Below are positions 6,388 to 15,505 of a stretch of 20,773 nt of DNA, one piece after another; the stretch's first letter is position 1; each line of letters opens with the position of its first letter. Origin of the DNA: Fimbriimonadaceae bacterium (GTDB lineage Bacteria > Armatimonadota > Fimbriimonadia > Fimbriimonadales > Fimbriimonadaceae); NCBI GenBank assembly GCA_947447315.1, contig CANFJD010000013.1:1-20773 (forward strand), read 5' to 3'. Both the position numbers and the translations under genes were made by a program. The notes beneath the pieces are model-generated. The model did not search any database. It worked only from the letters and a program-made list of their open reading frames with translations, and was not told the origin of the DNA.

Positions 6388-8214
6388 ATGGGTATGCGAG
6401 GGGGACGAGGGGCAGCGGCGGCAGGAGGATGGGGTGGCCCGCCTCCCAAGAAGGTCGATAAGGCGACAATCCGCCGCATTTCGAGCAGCTTTAAGCCGTA
6501 CTTGCCGCAGGTCATCCTGATCGCGCTGCTCGTGGTACTCAGCGCTCTCATTAGCATCGCGAATCCGCTATTGCTCCGTAACATCGTCGATAACGGGCTG
6601 AAGAAGAACGACATGGGCGTCGTGAAGATGGATTCGCTCCTCACCCTGGTGGCGACGATTTCTTCCACGGCCCTCAGCATTGGATTCGGCTATCTGAGCG
6701 TTCTGGTGGGGCAGAAAATCATGCAGGACCTGCGGAACCAGCTGTTTCTGCACCTGCAAGGCATGTCGCTGCGGTTCTACACGAACACCAAAACGGGTGA
6801 ATTGCAGAGCCGGATTACGAACGATGTGACGAGCATTCAAAGCGTGGTCTCGGATACGGTCGCGAACATCCTCAGCAACGTGACCACGGCGCTTACGACG
6901 GTGGTCGCGATGTTCTGGCTAGACTGGCGGCTCACCTGCCTCAGCATTGGCGTGCTGCCGATTTTCGCGATGGTCGCGACCAAGGTGGGCGATTGGGGAA
7001 ATAAATACCGAAAGAAGTCCCAGGAGCACTTAGCCGAGATGACGGCGACCACGAACGAGACTCTAAGCGTCAGCGGGATTTTGTTGACCAAGGTGACGGG
7101 GCGTCGGCAGTTGGCGGTGGATCGGTTTAGCAAGGAAAACGCGAATCTCACGGCGACTCAGGTGACGCTCAGCACCATCATGCGGGGTTTCTTCAACATG
7201 TTCGGCCTGGTATTCACCATCACGCCGGTATTGGTTTATTGGCTGGCGGGATGGTTGATCATTGATCAGAAGGATCCGCGGCTGACGCTGGGAACGATTG
7301 TCGCATTCACGGCGATGCAGGCCCGCTTGTTTTTCCCGATCACTTCCCTTCTCAATACGCAGGTCGAGCTCCGCAGCTCCATGGCGCTGTTTGAGCGAAT
7401 TTACGAGTATCTGGACCTGAATCAAGAGATCAAGGACAAGCCAAACGCGGAAGCACTTACGCCGGCCACCACCCGCGGTGAAGTGGAGTTTCGAAACGTC
7501 AGCTTCCGATACGACGAAGACCAGGAACGACCCACGCTCGACAACATTAGTCTGGATGCTAAGCCGGGCGAGTTGATTGCGTTGGTGGGTCACTCGGGCA
7601 GCGGCAAGACGTCCATGACGTACTTGATTCCCCGCCTTTACGACGTCGACGGTGGCGCGGTGCTCATTGATGGGCATGATGTGCGAGACGTCAAGTTGGA
7701 TTCCCTCGCCAGTATCATGGCAGTTGTCACTCAGGAGACCTACCTGGTTCACGACACGATCCGCGAAAACCTGCGCTACGGCAATCCCGAGGCGACGGAT
7801 GATCAGATTGAGGCGGCCGCCCGTTCGGCAAATATCTTTAGCTACATCGACAGCTTGCCGGACCGATTTGATACCGTCGTCGGCGAGCGTGGATACAAGC
7901 TTTCCGGTGGCGAGAAACAACGGATCGCGATTGCGCGGGCTATCTTGCGGGATCCACGGATTCTGATTCTGGACGAGGCCACGAGTGCGCTGGATAACGA
8001 GTCGGAGCGTCTGGTACAGGGGGCACTCTCGGTATTGATGAAGGGGAGAACGACGTTTGCGGTGGCCCACCGCCTCAGTACGATCATCGGGGCGGACCAG
8101 ATTTTGGTGCTGCGCGAAGGTCAGATTGTGGAGCGAGGCAACCACGAGCAACTTATCGCCCTGAACGGAGAGTACCGACGGCTGTACGACCTACAGTTTG
8201 AAGCGGTGGACTAG
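6388..8214 (+). CDS. ABC exporter, fused permease and ATPase (MsbA/LmrA-like)
   Basis: A 608-residue half-transporter that should work as a dimer in the inner membrane. The first 22 residues are Gly/Ala/Pro-rich (GGRGAAAAGGWGGPPPKK), an unusual soluble tail. Six membrane helices lie between about 40 and 325 (roughly 41-62, 84-106, 157-178, 182-199, 268-292 and 300-322). The ATPase domain has Walker A GHSGSGKT (401-408), Q-loop Gln449, signature LSGGE (505-509), Walker B ILILDE with catalytic Glu530, D-loop SALD (533-536) and switch His561, so it is expected to be active. The family exports lipids, peptides or drugs, and the substrate cannot be told from sequence. It precedes two secreted glycosidases, but nothing in the sequence ties it to them. 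Confidence 0.92.
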   Translation: MGMRGGRGAAAAGGWGGPPPKKVDKATIRRISSSFKPYLPQVILIALLVVLSALISIANPLLLRNIVDNGLKKNDMGVVKMDSLLTLVATISSTALSIGFGYLSVLVGQKIMQDLRNQLFLHLQGMSLRFYTNTKTGELQSRITNDVTSIQSVVSDTVANILSNVTTALTTVVAMFWLDWRLTCLSIGVLPIFAMVATKVGDWGNKYRKKSQEHLAEMTATTNETLSVSGILLTKVTGRRQLAVDRFSKENANLTATQVTLSTIMRGFFNMFGLVFTITPVLVYWLAGWLIIDQKDPRLTLGTIVAFTAMQARLFFPITSLLNTQVELRSSMALFERIYEYLDLNQEIKDKPNAEALTPATTRGEVEFRNVSFRYDEDQERPTLDNISLDAKPGELIALVGHSGSGKTSMTYLIPRLYDVDGGAVLIDGHDVRDVKLDSLASIMAVVTQETYLVHDTIRENLRYGNPEATDDQIEAAARSANIFSYIDSLPDRFDTVVGERGYKLSGGEKQRIAIARAILRDPRILILDEATSALDNESERLVQGALSVLMKGRTTFAVAHRLSTIIGADQILVLREGQIVERGNHEQLIALNGEYRRLYDLQFEAVD

Positions 8215-8237
8215 CACGGGCGGGGCGAGAAGTCCGG

Positions 8238-8243
8238 TAAAAC
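8238..8243 (+). promoter_or_regulatory. -10-like box at the start of the GH2 gene
   Basis: TAAAAC (4 of 6 match to TATAAT) ends 6 nt before the GTG at 8250, the exact spacing for transcription starting at the start codon. There is no Shine-Dalgarno between the two. The match is modest, and its weight comes mainly from the repeated pattern at other genes. Confidence 0.3.
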
Positions 8244-8249
8244 TACGCC

Positions 8250-11200
8250 GTGTTCTGGCCCCTTCTCGCCGTCGGTTTTGCAGCGCAGGTAGCCCCTGCT
8301 ACGGAGGCGGCTCCGCCCCTCGATTGGGAGAATCCGGCACTTCTGGGCACCAACAAGCTGCCGCCGCGGACAGATTCATACCCGGCGGAGGTGCGCTCGC
8401 TAGACGGCAACTGGAAGTTTTCTTGGGTAGGAAAGCCGGAGCAGCGGCCGAGCAATTTTTATCGGACCGACTTTAACGATTCCAGTTTGCCGACCATCGA
8501 CGTGCCAAGTTGTGTCGAGACGCGCGGCTACGGGATCAACATCTACACCAACGTTCGCTACCCGTTCCCGACTAATCCGCCATTCATCGATCACAGCTAC
8601 AACCCGGTCAGCTCTTACCGACGATCGTTCACCGTTCCGGCCAGCTGGAAAGCGGGGCGAACCGTCGTGCGGTTTGACGGCGTGGCATCGGCGTTCTATC
8701 TCTGGGTCAACGGTCAAAAAGTGGGATTTAGCAAGGACAGCAAGGGTCCAGCCGAGTTTGATGTCACTCAATTTGTTCGACCCGGGGCCAACCAGATGGC
8801 AGTGGAAGTGTATCGCTGGAGCGATGGATCGTATCTGGAAGATCAGGATACGTTTCGATTCTCGGGCATTTTTCGTCCGGTAAAGATCTATCACGAGCCG
8901 GTTCAAGCGCTTCGGGATGTCATCATCGATTCGTCCGTGGAGGCCGACCTGAAGGCGGCTACGATTCGGGTAACGACCGGGCTACCCGAAAATAGTCAGG
9001 TCACCTACTCGCTGAAAGATCCGGTCGGGCGATCTGTAGCGGAATTACGTGGCGGCCCCAATGGTTCGATTCGCTTCGGCAAACTGCAGTTGTGGACGGC
9101 CGAGACGCCGACGCTTTATTCCCTGAAGTTGTCGGCGAACGGGGATTCCCGAACATTTAAGATCGGCCTACGCCGCCTAGACTGGAAGACCGGCGTGTTT
9201 CGGGTGAATAATCGGCCCACAAAAATTCTCGGCGTTGATCGCCACGAGCATAGTTCGGTGAACGGGGCCAGCGTCACGCGGGCGGAAATGATCCAGGACA
9301 TCGTGCTGATGAAGCGGGCGAATATCAATGCCGTACGTTGCTCGCACTACATGAACGACGAGCGGTGGTATGAGTTGTGCGACGAGTACGGTCTCTATCT
9401 GATTGACGAGGCGAACATTGAATCGCACGGCATGGGCTACAGCTACGAGCGGTCGCTCGGCAACAACCCGGTGTGGCAAGCAGCGCATTTGGATCGGACC
9501 CGCCGAATGGTCGCGAGCCACCGTAATCACCCTTCAATCATTATGTGGTCGCTGGGGAACGAGGCGGGGCCGGGCGTAAATTTTAAGGCGACCAGTGATC
9601 TGGTTCACCAAATGGATCCTTCGCGGCCCGTGCATTACGAGCGCGACAATTCGGTGACCGACGTGGATAGCGTGATGTATCCGGACGTCAACTACGTACT
9701 GGATCAGGGTCGTCAGCGGCGCACGAAGCCGTTTTTCGTCTGTGAATACGCCCACGCCATGGGTAACTCCGTTGGTAACTTGCAGGAGTACGTTGATGCG
9801 TTCTTTAGCAGCGATTTGAACATGGGTGGCTGCATTTGGGACTGGCACGATAAAGCGCTGCGCAAGCCGCTTCCGCCAGGAGTGAAACACCTAGGACGCA
9901 ACTGGTTTTATGCTTACGGTGGCGACTACGGGGATCATCCGAACGACGGTCCGTTCGTGGGGACGGGCGTGGTATTGCCAGATCGGCAGATCACGCCGAA
10001 GTACTTAGAGGTTCAGCGGGTTTACCAGCCGGTGCATTTCTCTAAGGTCGGATACGACCGCGTTCGCTTCGACATCATCAACGGTTTCTATCGATACGAG
10101 GACCTCATTTTTGGCTGGAAGTCCACCCGGGACGGTCAGGTGATTGGTAAGGGCACGCTGAAGGTTGATGCTAAGGGAATTGCGAAATTGCCGGAGAACA
10201 TCTTTGATTACCGCTTTAGTGGGGAAAAGATGCTGACCGTTCAGCTGCGGAAGAAGACGCGGTGGGCACCGGCGGGATACCTGATCGCAAAGGAACAGAT
10301 CGCAGCGACGGACGCATCACCCGCCGAAGCTAAATTACCGACCGATCCATTGACGATGACGAAATCTCAGGGTCGGTGGAAGTTCTCGGGGCCAAACTTC
10401 TCGATCGATGTCAACACCAGCACGGGTGAATTGCAGAATTACTTCGCAGACAATCGGGAGCTCTTTGGGGCGCACGGTCCGTCACTGGGAGTATTTCGGG
10501 CGTTTACCGATACGGACATCTGGCTTCAGCGGCCTTACGCAGAAGCTGGCCTGCGTACCATTCGACCGCTTTTGAAGTCTTTGACATCCGAGCGACTCGA
10601 CGCCCATGCTCATCGAGTGCGGGCGGTGATCGACTATCTCGGCTTCAAGGGCAACGGAGTGCGGCTCACGGCTAACTACACGATCCTCGGGGACGGCAAA
10701 GTGGTGATCGACTCTTCCTTCACGGAGATTGGGAGCTTGCCGCCATTGCCGCGGATTGGGTTCGACTTCCAGCCAAATTCCACGCTTGAGAATTTAACTT
10801 GGTATGGTCGCGGCCCGGGCGAGAGCTACACGGATCGATATCAATCGACCGATCTCGGTACCTGGCGCTCTACCGTCACCAAACAGTGGAGCGAAACCTT
10901 GCGGCCCCAGGAGCATGGGAATCATATCGACACGACCTACGTCGCGTTTACCGACGCAGCTGGCTATGGCTTTACGGTCGGAACCGGACGATACAATGTT
11001 CGTCCATTCCAGTTCCAAGCCAGTCACTATGATCCAGAGAAGGTGGATCAGAGTCGGCACCAGAATGGCGAACCCGCCCGGTTAACGCCGTTGAACCCCG
11101 AGTCTCGGATATTTGCTCGGCTCGACGCGGGCAGTATGGGGTTGGGTGGAGCGAGTTGTGGCCCCGGACCAATGGCGGAATACCAACTGACCACCTCCTC

Positions 11201-11924
11201 GGAGGCGTTCCGTATGCCATTCCGATTGCATCTGCAGCCGGTGCGTCCTAGAGGCTTATTAATCGCCGTTTCGCCACCGGTGGCGGAGATGGTTTCGGTC
11301 AAGCGCCTGGATAACGGTCAGTTGGAAATCGAATCTGGCTTTGGGCCATATCGCTTGAAAGTGGACGGCAAACCGGTGGAAGGGTACGAAACCAACCTCG
11401 CGAAAGGAGGCACGGTGACGGTGCAAGGTACCAACACTGACCAGTATCCGGCGCCTGCCCAGACTTTTACCTTCCTGCCAACCGTCGCTCGAGAACTCAT
11501 TCGTCCGGCGGGGTGGACGGTGGATGCCGACTCGTTTGAGCCAGGGGAAGGCGAGCCAGCGCACGCAATCGACGGGGATCCGAGAACCATTTGGCACACC
11601 GCCTATTCGGCCAGCGAGCCAACCTATCCGCACTGGTTACGATTGGATTTCGGTACCGATCAATTAGTCAATGCGGTGGAGATTCTGCCCCGCGGCGGTC
11701 AATCGAACGGACGGTTCTCCCAGTATCGGGTGGAAGTGTCCGACGATGGAAACTCATGGAAAACCGCAAAGCAGGCAACCGCCAAGGACTCATCAGAATC
11801 ATTCGTGGTCACGTTCTCGCCCATTAAGACGCGGTGGCTACGGTTAGTCACCGAGAAGGAAGTGAGCGGGCGACCGTGGGCTTCCCTGTCGGAGCTGAAA
11901 ATCTTTGGTCCCCCTACGCCTTGA
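8250..11924 (+). CDS. Secreted GH2 beta-galactosidase-like glycosidase with C-terminal discoidin/CBM32-like domain
   Basis: The protein has 1224 residues, longer than E. coli LacZ (1023), and starts at GTG with a signal peptide (1-20). Domain order: sugar-binding sandwich (about 45-215, with LEDQDTFRFSGIFR, Asp200 matching LacZ Asp201), immunoglobulin-like (218-308), TIM barrel (310-600), a further sandwich, the LacZ-type small-chain domain (about 712-995), a linker domain, and an F5/8 type C domain (about 1085-1221). The barrel has the general acid/base Glu438 in SLGNEAG, the nucleophile Glu499 in CEYAHAMGNS, and DEANIESHGM (386-395). It should hydrolyse beta-galactosides or related glycosides outside the cytoplasm by the retaining mechanism. 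The position of LacZ Trp999 appears to be Cys970 (GGASCGPG), as in other GH2 groups, so lactose may not be the substrate. The discoidin domain probably binds polysaccharide. Confidence 0.93.
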   Translation: MFWPLLAVGFAAQVAPATEAAPPLDWENPALLGTNKLPPRTDSYPAEVRSLDGNWKFSWVGKPEQRPSNFYRTDFNDSSLPTIDVPSCVETRGYGINIYTNVRYPFPTNPPFIDHSYNPVSSYRRSFTVPASWKAGRTVVRFDGVASAFYLWVNGQKVGFSKDSKGPAEFDVTQFVRPGANQMAVEVYRWSDGSYLEDQDTFRFSGIFRPVKIYHEPVQALRDVIIDSSVEADLKAATIRVTTGLPENSQVTYSLKDPVGRSVAELRGGPNGSIRFGKLQLWTAETPTLYSLKLSANGDSRTFKIGLRRLDWKTGVFRVNNRPTKILGVDRHEHSSVNGASVTRAEMIQDIVLMKRANINAVRCSHYMNDERWYELCDEYGLYLIDEANIESHGMGYSYERSLGNNPVWQAAHLDRTRRMVASHRNHPSIIMWSLGNEAGPGVNFKATSDLVHQMDPSRPVHYERDNSVTDVDSVMYPDVNYVLDQGRQRRTKPFFVCEYAHAMGNSVGNLQEYVDAFFSSDLNMGGCIWDWHDKALRKPLPPGVKHLGRNWFYAYGGDYGDHPNDGPFVGTGVVLPDRQITPKYLEVQRVYQPVHFSKVGYDRVRFDIINGFYRYEDLIFGWKSTRDGQVIGKGTLKVDAKGIAKLPENIFDYRFSGEKMLTVQLRKKTRWAPAGYLIAKEQIAATDASPAEAKLPTDPLTMTKSQGRWKFSGPNFSIDVNTSTGELQNYFADNRELFGAHGPSLGVFRAFTDTDIWLQRPYAEAGLRTIRPLLKSLTSERLDAHAHRVRAVIDYLGFKGNGVRLTANYTILGDGKVVIDSSFTEIGSLPPLPRIGFDFQPNSTLENLTWYGRGPGESYTDRYQSTDLGTWRSTVTKQWSETLRPQEHGNHIDTTYVAFTDAAGYGFTVGTGRYNVRPFQFQASHYDPEKVDQSRHQNGEPARLTPLNPESRIFARLDAGSMGLGGASCGPGPMAEYQLTTSSEAFRMPFRLHLQPVRPRGLLIAVSPPVAEMVSVKRLDNGQLEIESGFGPYRLKVDGKPVEGYETNLAKGGTVTVQGTNTDQYPAPAQTFTFLPTVARELIRPAGWTVDADSFEPGEGEPAHAIDGDPRTIWHTAYSASEPTYPHWLRLDFGTDQLVNAVEILPRGGQSNGRFSQYRVEVSDDGNSWKTAKQATAKDSSESFVVTFSPIKTRWLRLVTEKEVSGRPWASLSELKIFGPPTP

Positions 11925-11937
11925 TGCGGCGTAGGGG
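11911..11937 (+). terminator. Hairpin enclosing the GH2 stop codon
   Basis: CCCCTACGCC (11911-11920) pairs perfectly with GGCGTAGGGG (11928-11937) around a 7-nt loop that contains the TGA stop (11922-11924). No U-tract follows, so it is at best a weak or factor-assisted terminator. It could also be an mRNA-stabilising or processing element between GH2 and GH3. Confidence 0.5.
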
Positions 11938-11938
11938 A

Positions 11939-11944
11939 CATAAT
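11939..11944 (+). promoter_or_regulatory. -10 box at the start of the GH3 gene
   Basis: CATAAT (5 of 6 match to TATAAT) ends 5 nt before the ATG at 11950, so transcription would begin on or next to the A of the ATG. No Shine-Dalgarno is present. It lies directly after the GH2 hairpin, which suggests GH3 is transcribed on its own. Confidence 0.45.
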
Positions 11945-11949
11945 TTGGC

Positions 11950-14331
11950 ATGCTCGCACTGTTTGCCGCGGCGATCGGCACTTCGGCCCATCTCGATCAA
12001 GACTATGAAGCGTTAGCGAGAGCCACTCTGGCGAAGCTGACCACTGACGAGAAGCTCTCGATGCTGGGTGGGGTGGACGGGTTTTATGTCCCGGCGGTTC
12101 CGCGTCTAAAGTTGCCTCGCATTAAGATGAGCGACGGTCCCATGGGAGTGCGTAACTACGGAAAAGCGACAAATTTTCCGGCGGGAACGGCACTCGCTGC
12201 TACGTGGAACCCCGACTTGGCACGGGCCATGGGCGAGGGGATCGGACGGGAGGCCAGGGCGCGCGACGTGGGCATCTGGTTAGGTCCGGGCGTAAACCTC
12301 GCGCGAATCCCGCAGAATGGCCGAAATTTTGAGTACGGGGGCGAAGATCCGTTGCTGGCAGGGACATTGGCCAGCGAGATCATTCGCGGCGTTCAGGCCC
12401 ACGGGGTCAGCGCGACCATAAAGCACTACGTGGCGAACGATCACGAGAATGACCGCAATAACGACAACAGCCTGGTAGACGATCGGACGCTCCACGAGCT
12501 TCAGTTACGACCGTTTGAGTTGGCGGTGAAGGATGGCGAAGTGGGGGCCCTGATGACGGGCTATAACCTGGTCAATGGTCCACACATGTCGGAGCACGAT
12601 GCCTTGGTGAACGGCGTTTTGAAGCGTGATTGGGGATTTTCCGGGGTAGTGATGTCGGACTGGGTCTCGACATATTCCACGGCTGGCGCGGTTAATGGGG
12701 GGCTGGACCTAGAGATGCCGGGGGCGGAATGGATGACGGCGGCGAAGATTAAGCCGCTCTTGGAATCTGGCGTCGTGAAGATGGCCACGATTGATGACAA
12801 GGTCCTACGACTTTTACGGCTCGGATACCGGTTTGGAATCTATGCACGTCCACAACTGGTGGATATCTTGACGGCACCAGACTCGGAAAGTGAGAAAACC
12901 GCCCGGCAAATTGCCCTAGAAGGAACCGTACTCCTCAAGAATAACGGCGTGCTACCTCTGAAGGGCGGCAACGTGATTGTCACCGGGCCAAACGCAAGCG
13001 GCTTGGCGCAGGGAGGGGGAAGCTCCTACACCGATGGGTGGCAAAAAGTGAGCTTACAAACGGCGCTCAGTAATGCTCCCGCCGGAACTCAGGTGGCGAT
13101 TGTTCCTTCGGTGGTGAACTATTTCACCGAAAAGCAGATTCCCTTCGATGGCCCGCTTAAGGCGGAATGGTTTGACAATCGCAGCTTGCTGGGCGGACCG
13201 GTGAAGGTGACGGAGGAAACCTCAATCAACCATAACTGGCGACTAGGCGCGGCTCCGGAGGTCGGAAAAGCCAACGAATTCAGCGTGCGCTGGACCGGTA
13301 CGGTTACGCCTCGTGAATCGGTGGTCGCCCAATTGGCGGTACGTAGCGACGATGGCGTGCGCGTTTATGTGGACGGTCGGACGGTTCTGGATCGTTGGAA
13401 TGAGCGCGGGGCAGCCACCGACGTGGTTCCCGTTACGCTGACGGCGGGCAAACCGACCAAGGTTGTGGTGGAGTACTTTGAAGCCGCGGGCGAAGCGATC
13501 GTCCAGATGGGCTTGTCGGCGGGTAACTCAGCCTTCGCCCAGCCTGCGGTGCGGGATGCAGTGACCAAGGCAAAAGCGGTGGTGATTGCGGTTGGTCTCA
13601 ACTCTGGATTGGAATCGGAAGGAATGGACCATGCGTTTGAGATGCCGCTTGACCAAACGCAGTTGATCCTCGACTTGACCAAATTGAATCGCAACGTGGT
13701 GGTGGTGAACTTTAGCGGAGCGGCTTTGGATGTAAGCCCGTGGATTGACCGAGTTGGGGCGTTTGTCCAAGCTTGGTATCCGGGCCAAAACGGAAACGAA
13801 GCGGTAGCGGACCTGCTTTATGGTCGCGAAAACTTCAGCGGCAAGCTCCCGGTTACCTGGCCAAAATCGCTACGCGGCAGCTACTACGCAACGGCGTACC
13901 CGCCGGTGAACCACGAGATTGTTTATCGCGAGGGCATCCAGATGGGCTACCGAGGGGTCGGAGCGACCGTGCAGACCCCGCTGTTCGCGTTCGGAAGCGG
14001 CATGAGCTACACGAATTTTCGGCTGGAGAATGCCCGACGAAACGTGGATACCATCACGCTGGACGTGACGAACACGGGCAAAATGGCCGGGTCGGAAACG
14101 GTGCAGGTTTATGCTGAATACGCAGGCGAGATGCTGATGCCCACCCGCGCATTAGCGGGATTTTCAAAAGTAACCCTGGGCCCGGGAGTGAAGAAGGTGG
14201 TGACGGTTACCCTTGATCGTCGACTGGAACAGTACTGGGACACGAAGTCCCAGGCGTGGCGACCGTATCCTGGGAAAGTAACTTACCGGGTTGGAAACTC
14301 CAGCGATCGGCTTCCGTTGTCGGTGAACTAA
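11950..14331 (+). CDS. Secreted GH3 beta-glucosidase-like glycosidase with PA14-like insert
   Basis: The protein has 793 residues with a short signal peptide (about 1-13, ending SAH). Residues about 20-300 form the GH3 N-terminal barrel, with SDGPMGVR (61-68), the substrate-binding KHY (158-160) and the nucleophile Asp237 in VMSDW. The second domain starts near 318 and is split by a PA14-like insertion at about 398-530 (SDDGVRVYVDGRTVLDRWN is typical). It resumes with GLESEGMDHAFEMPL, where Glu557 is the probable acid/base. A C-terminal Fn3-like domain (about 687-785) completes the usual bacterial layout. It should release terminal beta-glucose or similar sugars from oligosaccharides, and the PA14 insert commonly shapes chain-length preference. 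It probably acts alongside the GH2 enzyme just upstream. It ends 10 nt from the convergent kynU with no terminator between. Confidence 0.93.
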   Translation: MLALFAAAIGTSAHLDQDYEALARATLAKLTTDEKLSMLGGVDGFYVPAVPRLKLPRIKMSDGPMGVRNYGKATNFPAGTALAATWNPDLARAMGEGIGREARARDVGIWLGPGVNLARIPQNGRNFEYGGEDPLLAGTLASEIIRGVQAHGVSATIKHYVANDHENDRNNDNSLVDDRTLHELQLRPFELAVKDGEVGALMTGYNLVNGPHMSEHDALVNGVLKRDWGFSGVVMSDWVSTYSTAGAVNGGLDLEMPGAEWMTAAKIKPLLESGVVKMATIDDKVLRLLRLGYRFGIYARPQLVDILTAPDSESEKTARQIALEGTVLLKNNGVLPLKGGNVIVTGPNASGLAQGGGSSYTDGWQKVSLQTALSNAPAGTQVAIVPSVVNYFTEKQIPFDGPLKAEWFDNRSLLGGPVKVTEETSINHNWRLGAAPEVGKANEFSVRWTGTVTPRESVVAQLAVRSDDGVRVYVDGRTVLDRWNERGAATDVVPVTLTAGKPTKVVVEYFEAAGEAIVQMGLSAGNSAFAQPAVRDAVTKAKAVVIAVGLNSGLESEGMDHAFEMPLDQTQLILDLTKLNRNVVVVNFSGAALDVSPWIDRVGAFVQAWYPGQNGNEAVADLLYGRENFSGKLPVTWPKSLRGSYYATAYPPVNHEIVYREGIQMGYRGVGATVQTPLFAFGSGMSYTNFRLENARRNVDTITLDVTNTGKMAGSETVQVYAEYAGEMLMPTRALAGFSKVTLGPGVKKVVTVTLDRRLEQYWDTKSQAWRPYPGKVTYRVGNSSDRLPLSVN

Positions 14332-14341
14332 ACGAGCGTGG

Positions 14342-15505
14342 CTAAGTGACGGGCGGCCGGGCGGCGGGAAAGTTCTCGTACGCCCGGCTTTGCATGATCT
14401 GCCGAAGACCGTGGAGGGCGGTCTCAATGTCGGACTCATCAATATAAAGCGGCGTCACGCCAAGACGAAGAAAGTTCGGAGCACGAAAGTCGGGAATGAC
14501 ACCTGCCTGAATGAGAGCAAGATTGATCCGCCACGCCTCGTGGTGGGCGAACGTGACGTGGGATCCTCGTTCGTTGGCATCGTATGGCGTAACCGGCTGG
14601 AATCCAAACTCTTCTAGATTGGCTTGAAGCAGGATCTCCGTGAGGACAGTGCGGCGGGCGTCGATCCACTCCATCCCGGCTTCCAGCAGCAGATCAACCC
14701 CGGGTTCGATGAGGGCGAGAGATACCACGGGCGGGGTGCCAACCGAAAAGCGGTCGATGCCAGAGTGGGGTTCGTAATCCAGTCCGAAATCGAACGCGCT
14801 TTTCTGACCAAACCAGCCTTGAATGGGATTCAGGAGTTGTGACTGAAGATCTTGCCGGACGTAAAGGAATGCGGGCGCGCCAGGGCCGCCGTTGAGGTAC
14901 TTGTAGGTGCACCCGACCGCCATGTCGGCAGTGCTCAGATCAGTGGGCACGGCCCCGACGCTGTGGGAGAGGTCCCAGAGCGTGTAAGCCCCCGCGTCTC
15001 GGGCCGCTCGGTTGATGGCAGCCATCGGGTGCCGATAGCCGGACTTGAAGTGAACATGGCTCAAAGAGACGAGAGCAGTCTTTTCTGAGATAGCGGCGAT
15101 GGGATCGGCTTCTAGCCGGATCTGTAGATCGGGAAACCGACGCTGCAGGCCTTGGAATATGTAGAGATCACTGGGGAAATTCTCGGCATCGGTGACAATT
15201 TCGCGACGATCCGGGCGAGATTCGAGCGCGGCGACGGCGAGTTTGTAGAGGTTCACCGAGGTGGAGTCGGCAACAAGAACTTCCCCCGAATGGGCTCCGA
15301 CCAGGGAGGCAATTTTATCACCGATGCGGCGCGGAAGTTCGATCCAGCCATCGTTCCAACCACGAATGAGTCGGATTCCCCACTGCTGTTCCACTAACGA
15401 TTGCGCCAAAGCGGCCGCCGCAACTGGAAGTCGACCGAGTGAGTTCCCATCGAGATAGATGAGGTCGGGATCGGATGGGACAAACCGGTGCTTAAAGCTT
15501 TTCAT
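14342..15505 (-). CDS. kynU: Kynureninase
   Basis: A 387-residue PLP enzyme of aminotransferase class V fold that cleaves kynurenine or 3-hydroxykynurenine to (hydroxy)anthranilate and alanine, in the cytoplasm. Diagnostic segments are IYLDGNSLGRLP (16-27), RGWNDGWIELP (48-58), VADSTSVNLYKL (78-89), WDLSHSVGAVP (177-187, with PLP-binding Asp178) and CTYKYLNGGPGAPAF (199-213), where Lys202 binds PLP. The length is slightly below the usual 400-420. No other kynurenine-pathway gene (tryptophan dioxygenase, formamidase, 3-hydroxyanthranilate dioxygenase) is in the window. Its role in tryptophan breakdown or NAD synthesis cannot be settled here. It is the last gene of purN-plsC-kynU, and its ATG lies inside plsC with a 14-nt overlap, which points to coupled translation. 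Confidence 0.93.
   Translation of the reverse strand: MKSFKHRFVPSDPDLIYLDGNSLGRLPVAAAALAQSLVEQQWGIRLIRGWNDGWIELPRRIGDKIASLVGAHSGEVLVADSTSVNLYKLAVAALESRPDRREIVTDAENFPSDLYIFQGLQRRFPDLQIRLEADPIAAISEKTALVSLSHVHFKSGYRHPMAAINRAARDAGAYTLWDLSHSVGAVPTDLSTADMAVGCTYKYLNGGPGAPAFLYVRQDLQSQLLNPIQGWFGQKSAFDFGLDYEPHSGIDRFSVGTPPVVSLALIEPGVDLLLEAGMEWIDARRTVLTEILLQANLEEFGFQPVTPYDANERGSHVTFAHHEAWRINLALIQAGVIPDFRAPNFLRLGVTPLYIDESDIETALHGLRQIMQSRAYENFPAARPPVT

Noticed and set aside
7063..8151. Long minus-strand open frame (362 codons) opposite the ABC exporter
   Set aside because: It is antisense to the conserved ATPase domain, has no recognisable motif, and is rich in Arg, Gln and Val as expected of a mirror frame of a GC-rich gene.
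14332..14341. Terminator between convergent GH3 and kynU
   Set aside because: Only 10 nt separate the two stop codons, and no hairpin with a T-tract is visible there on either strand.
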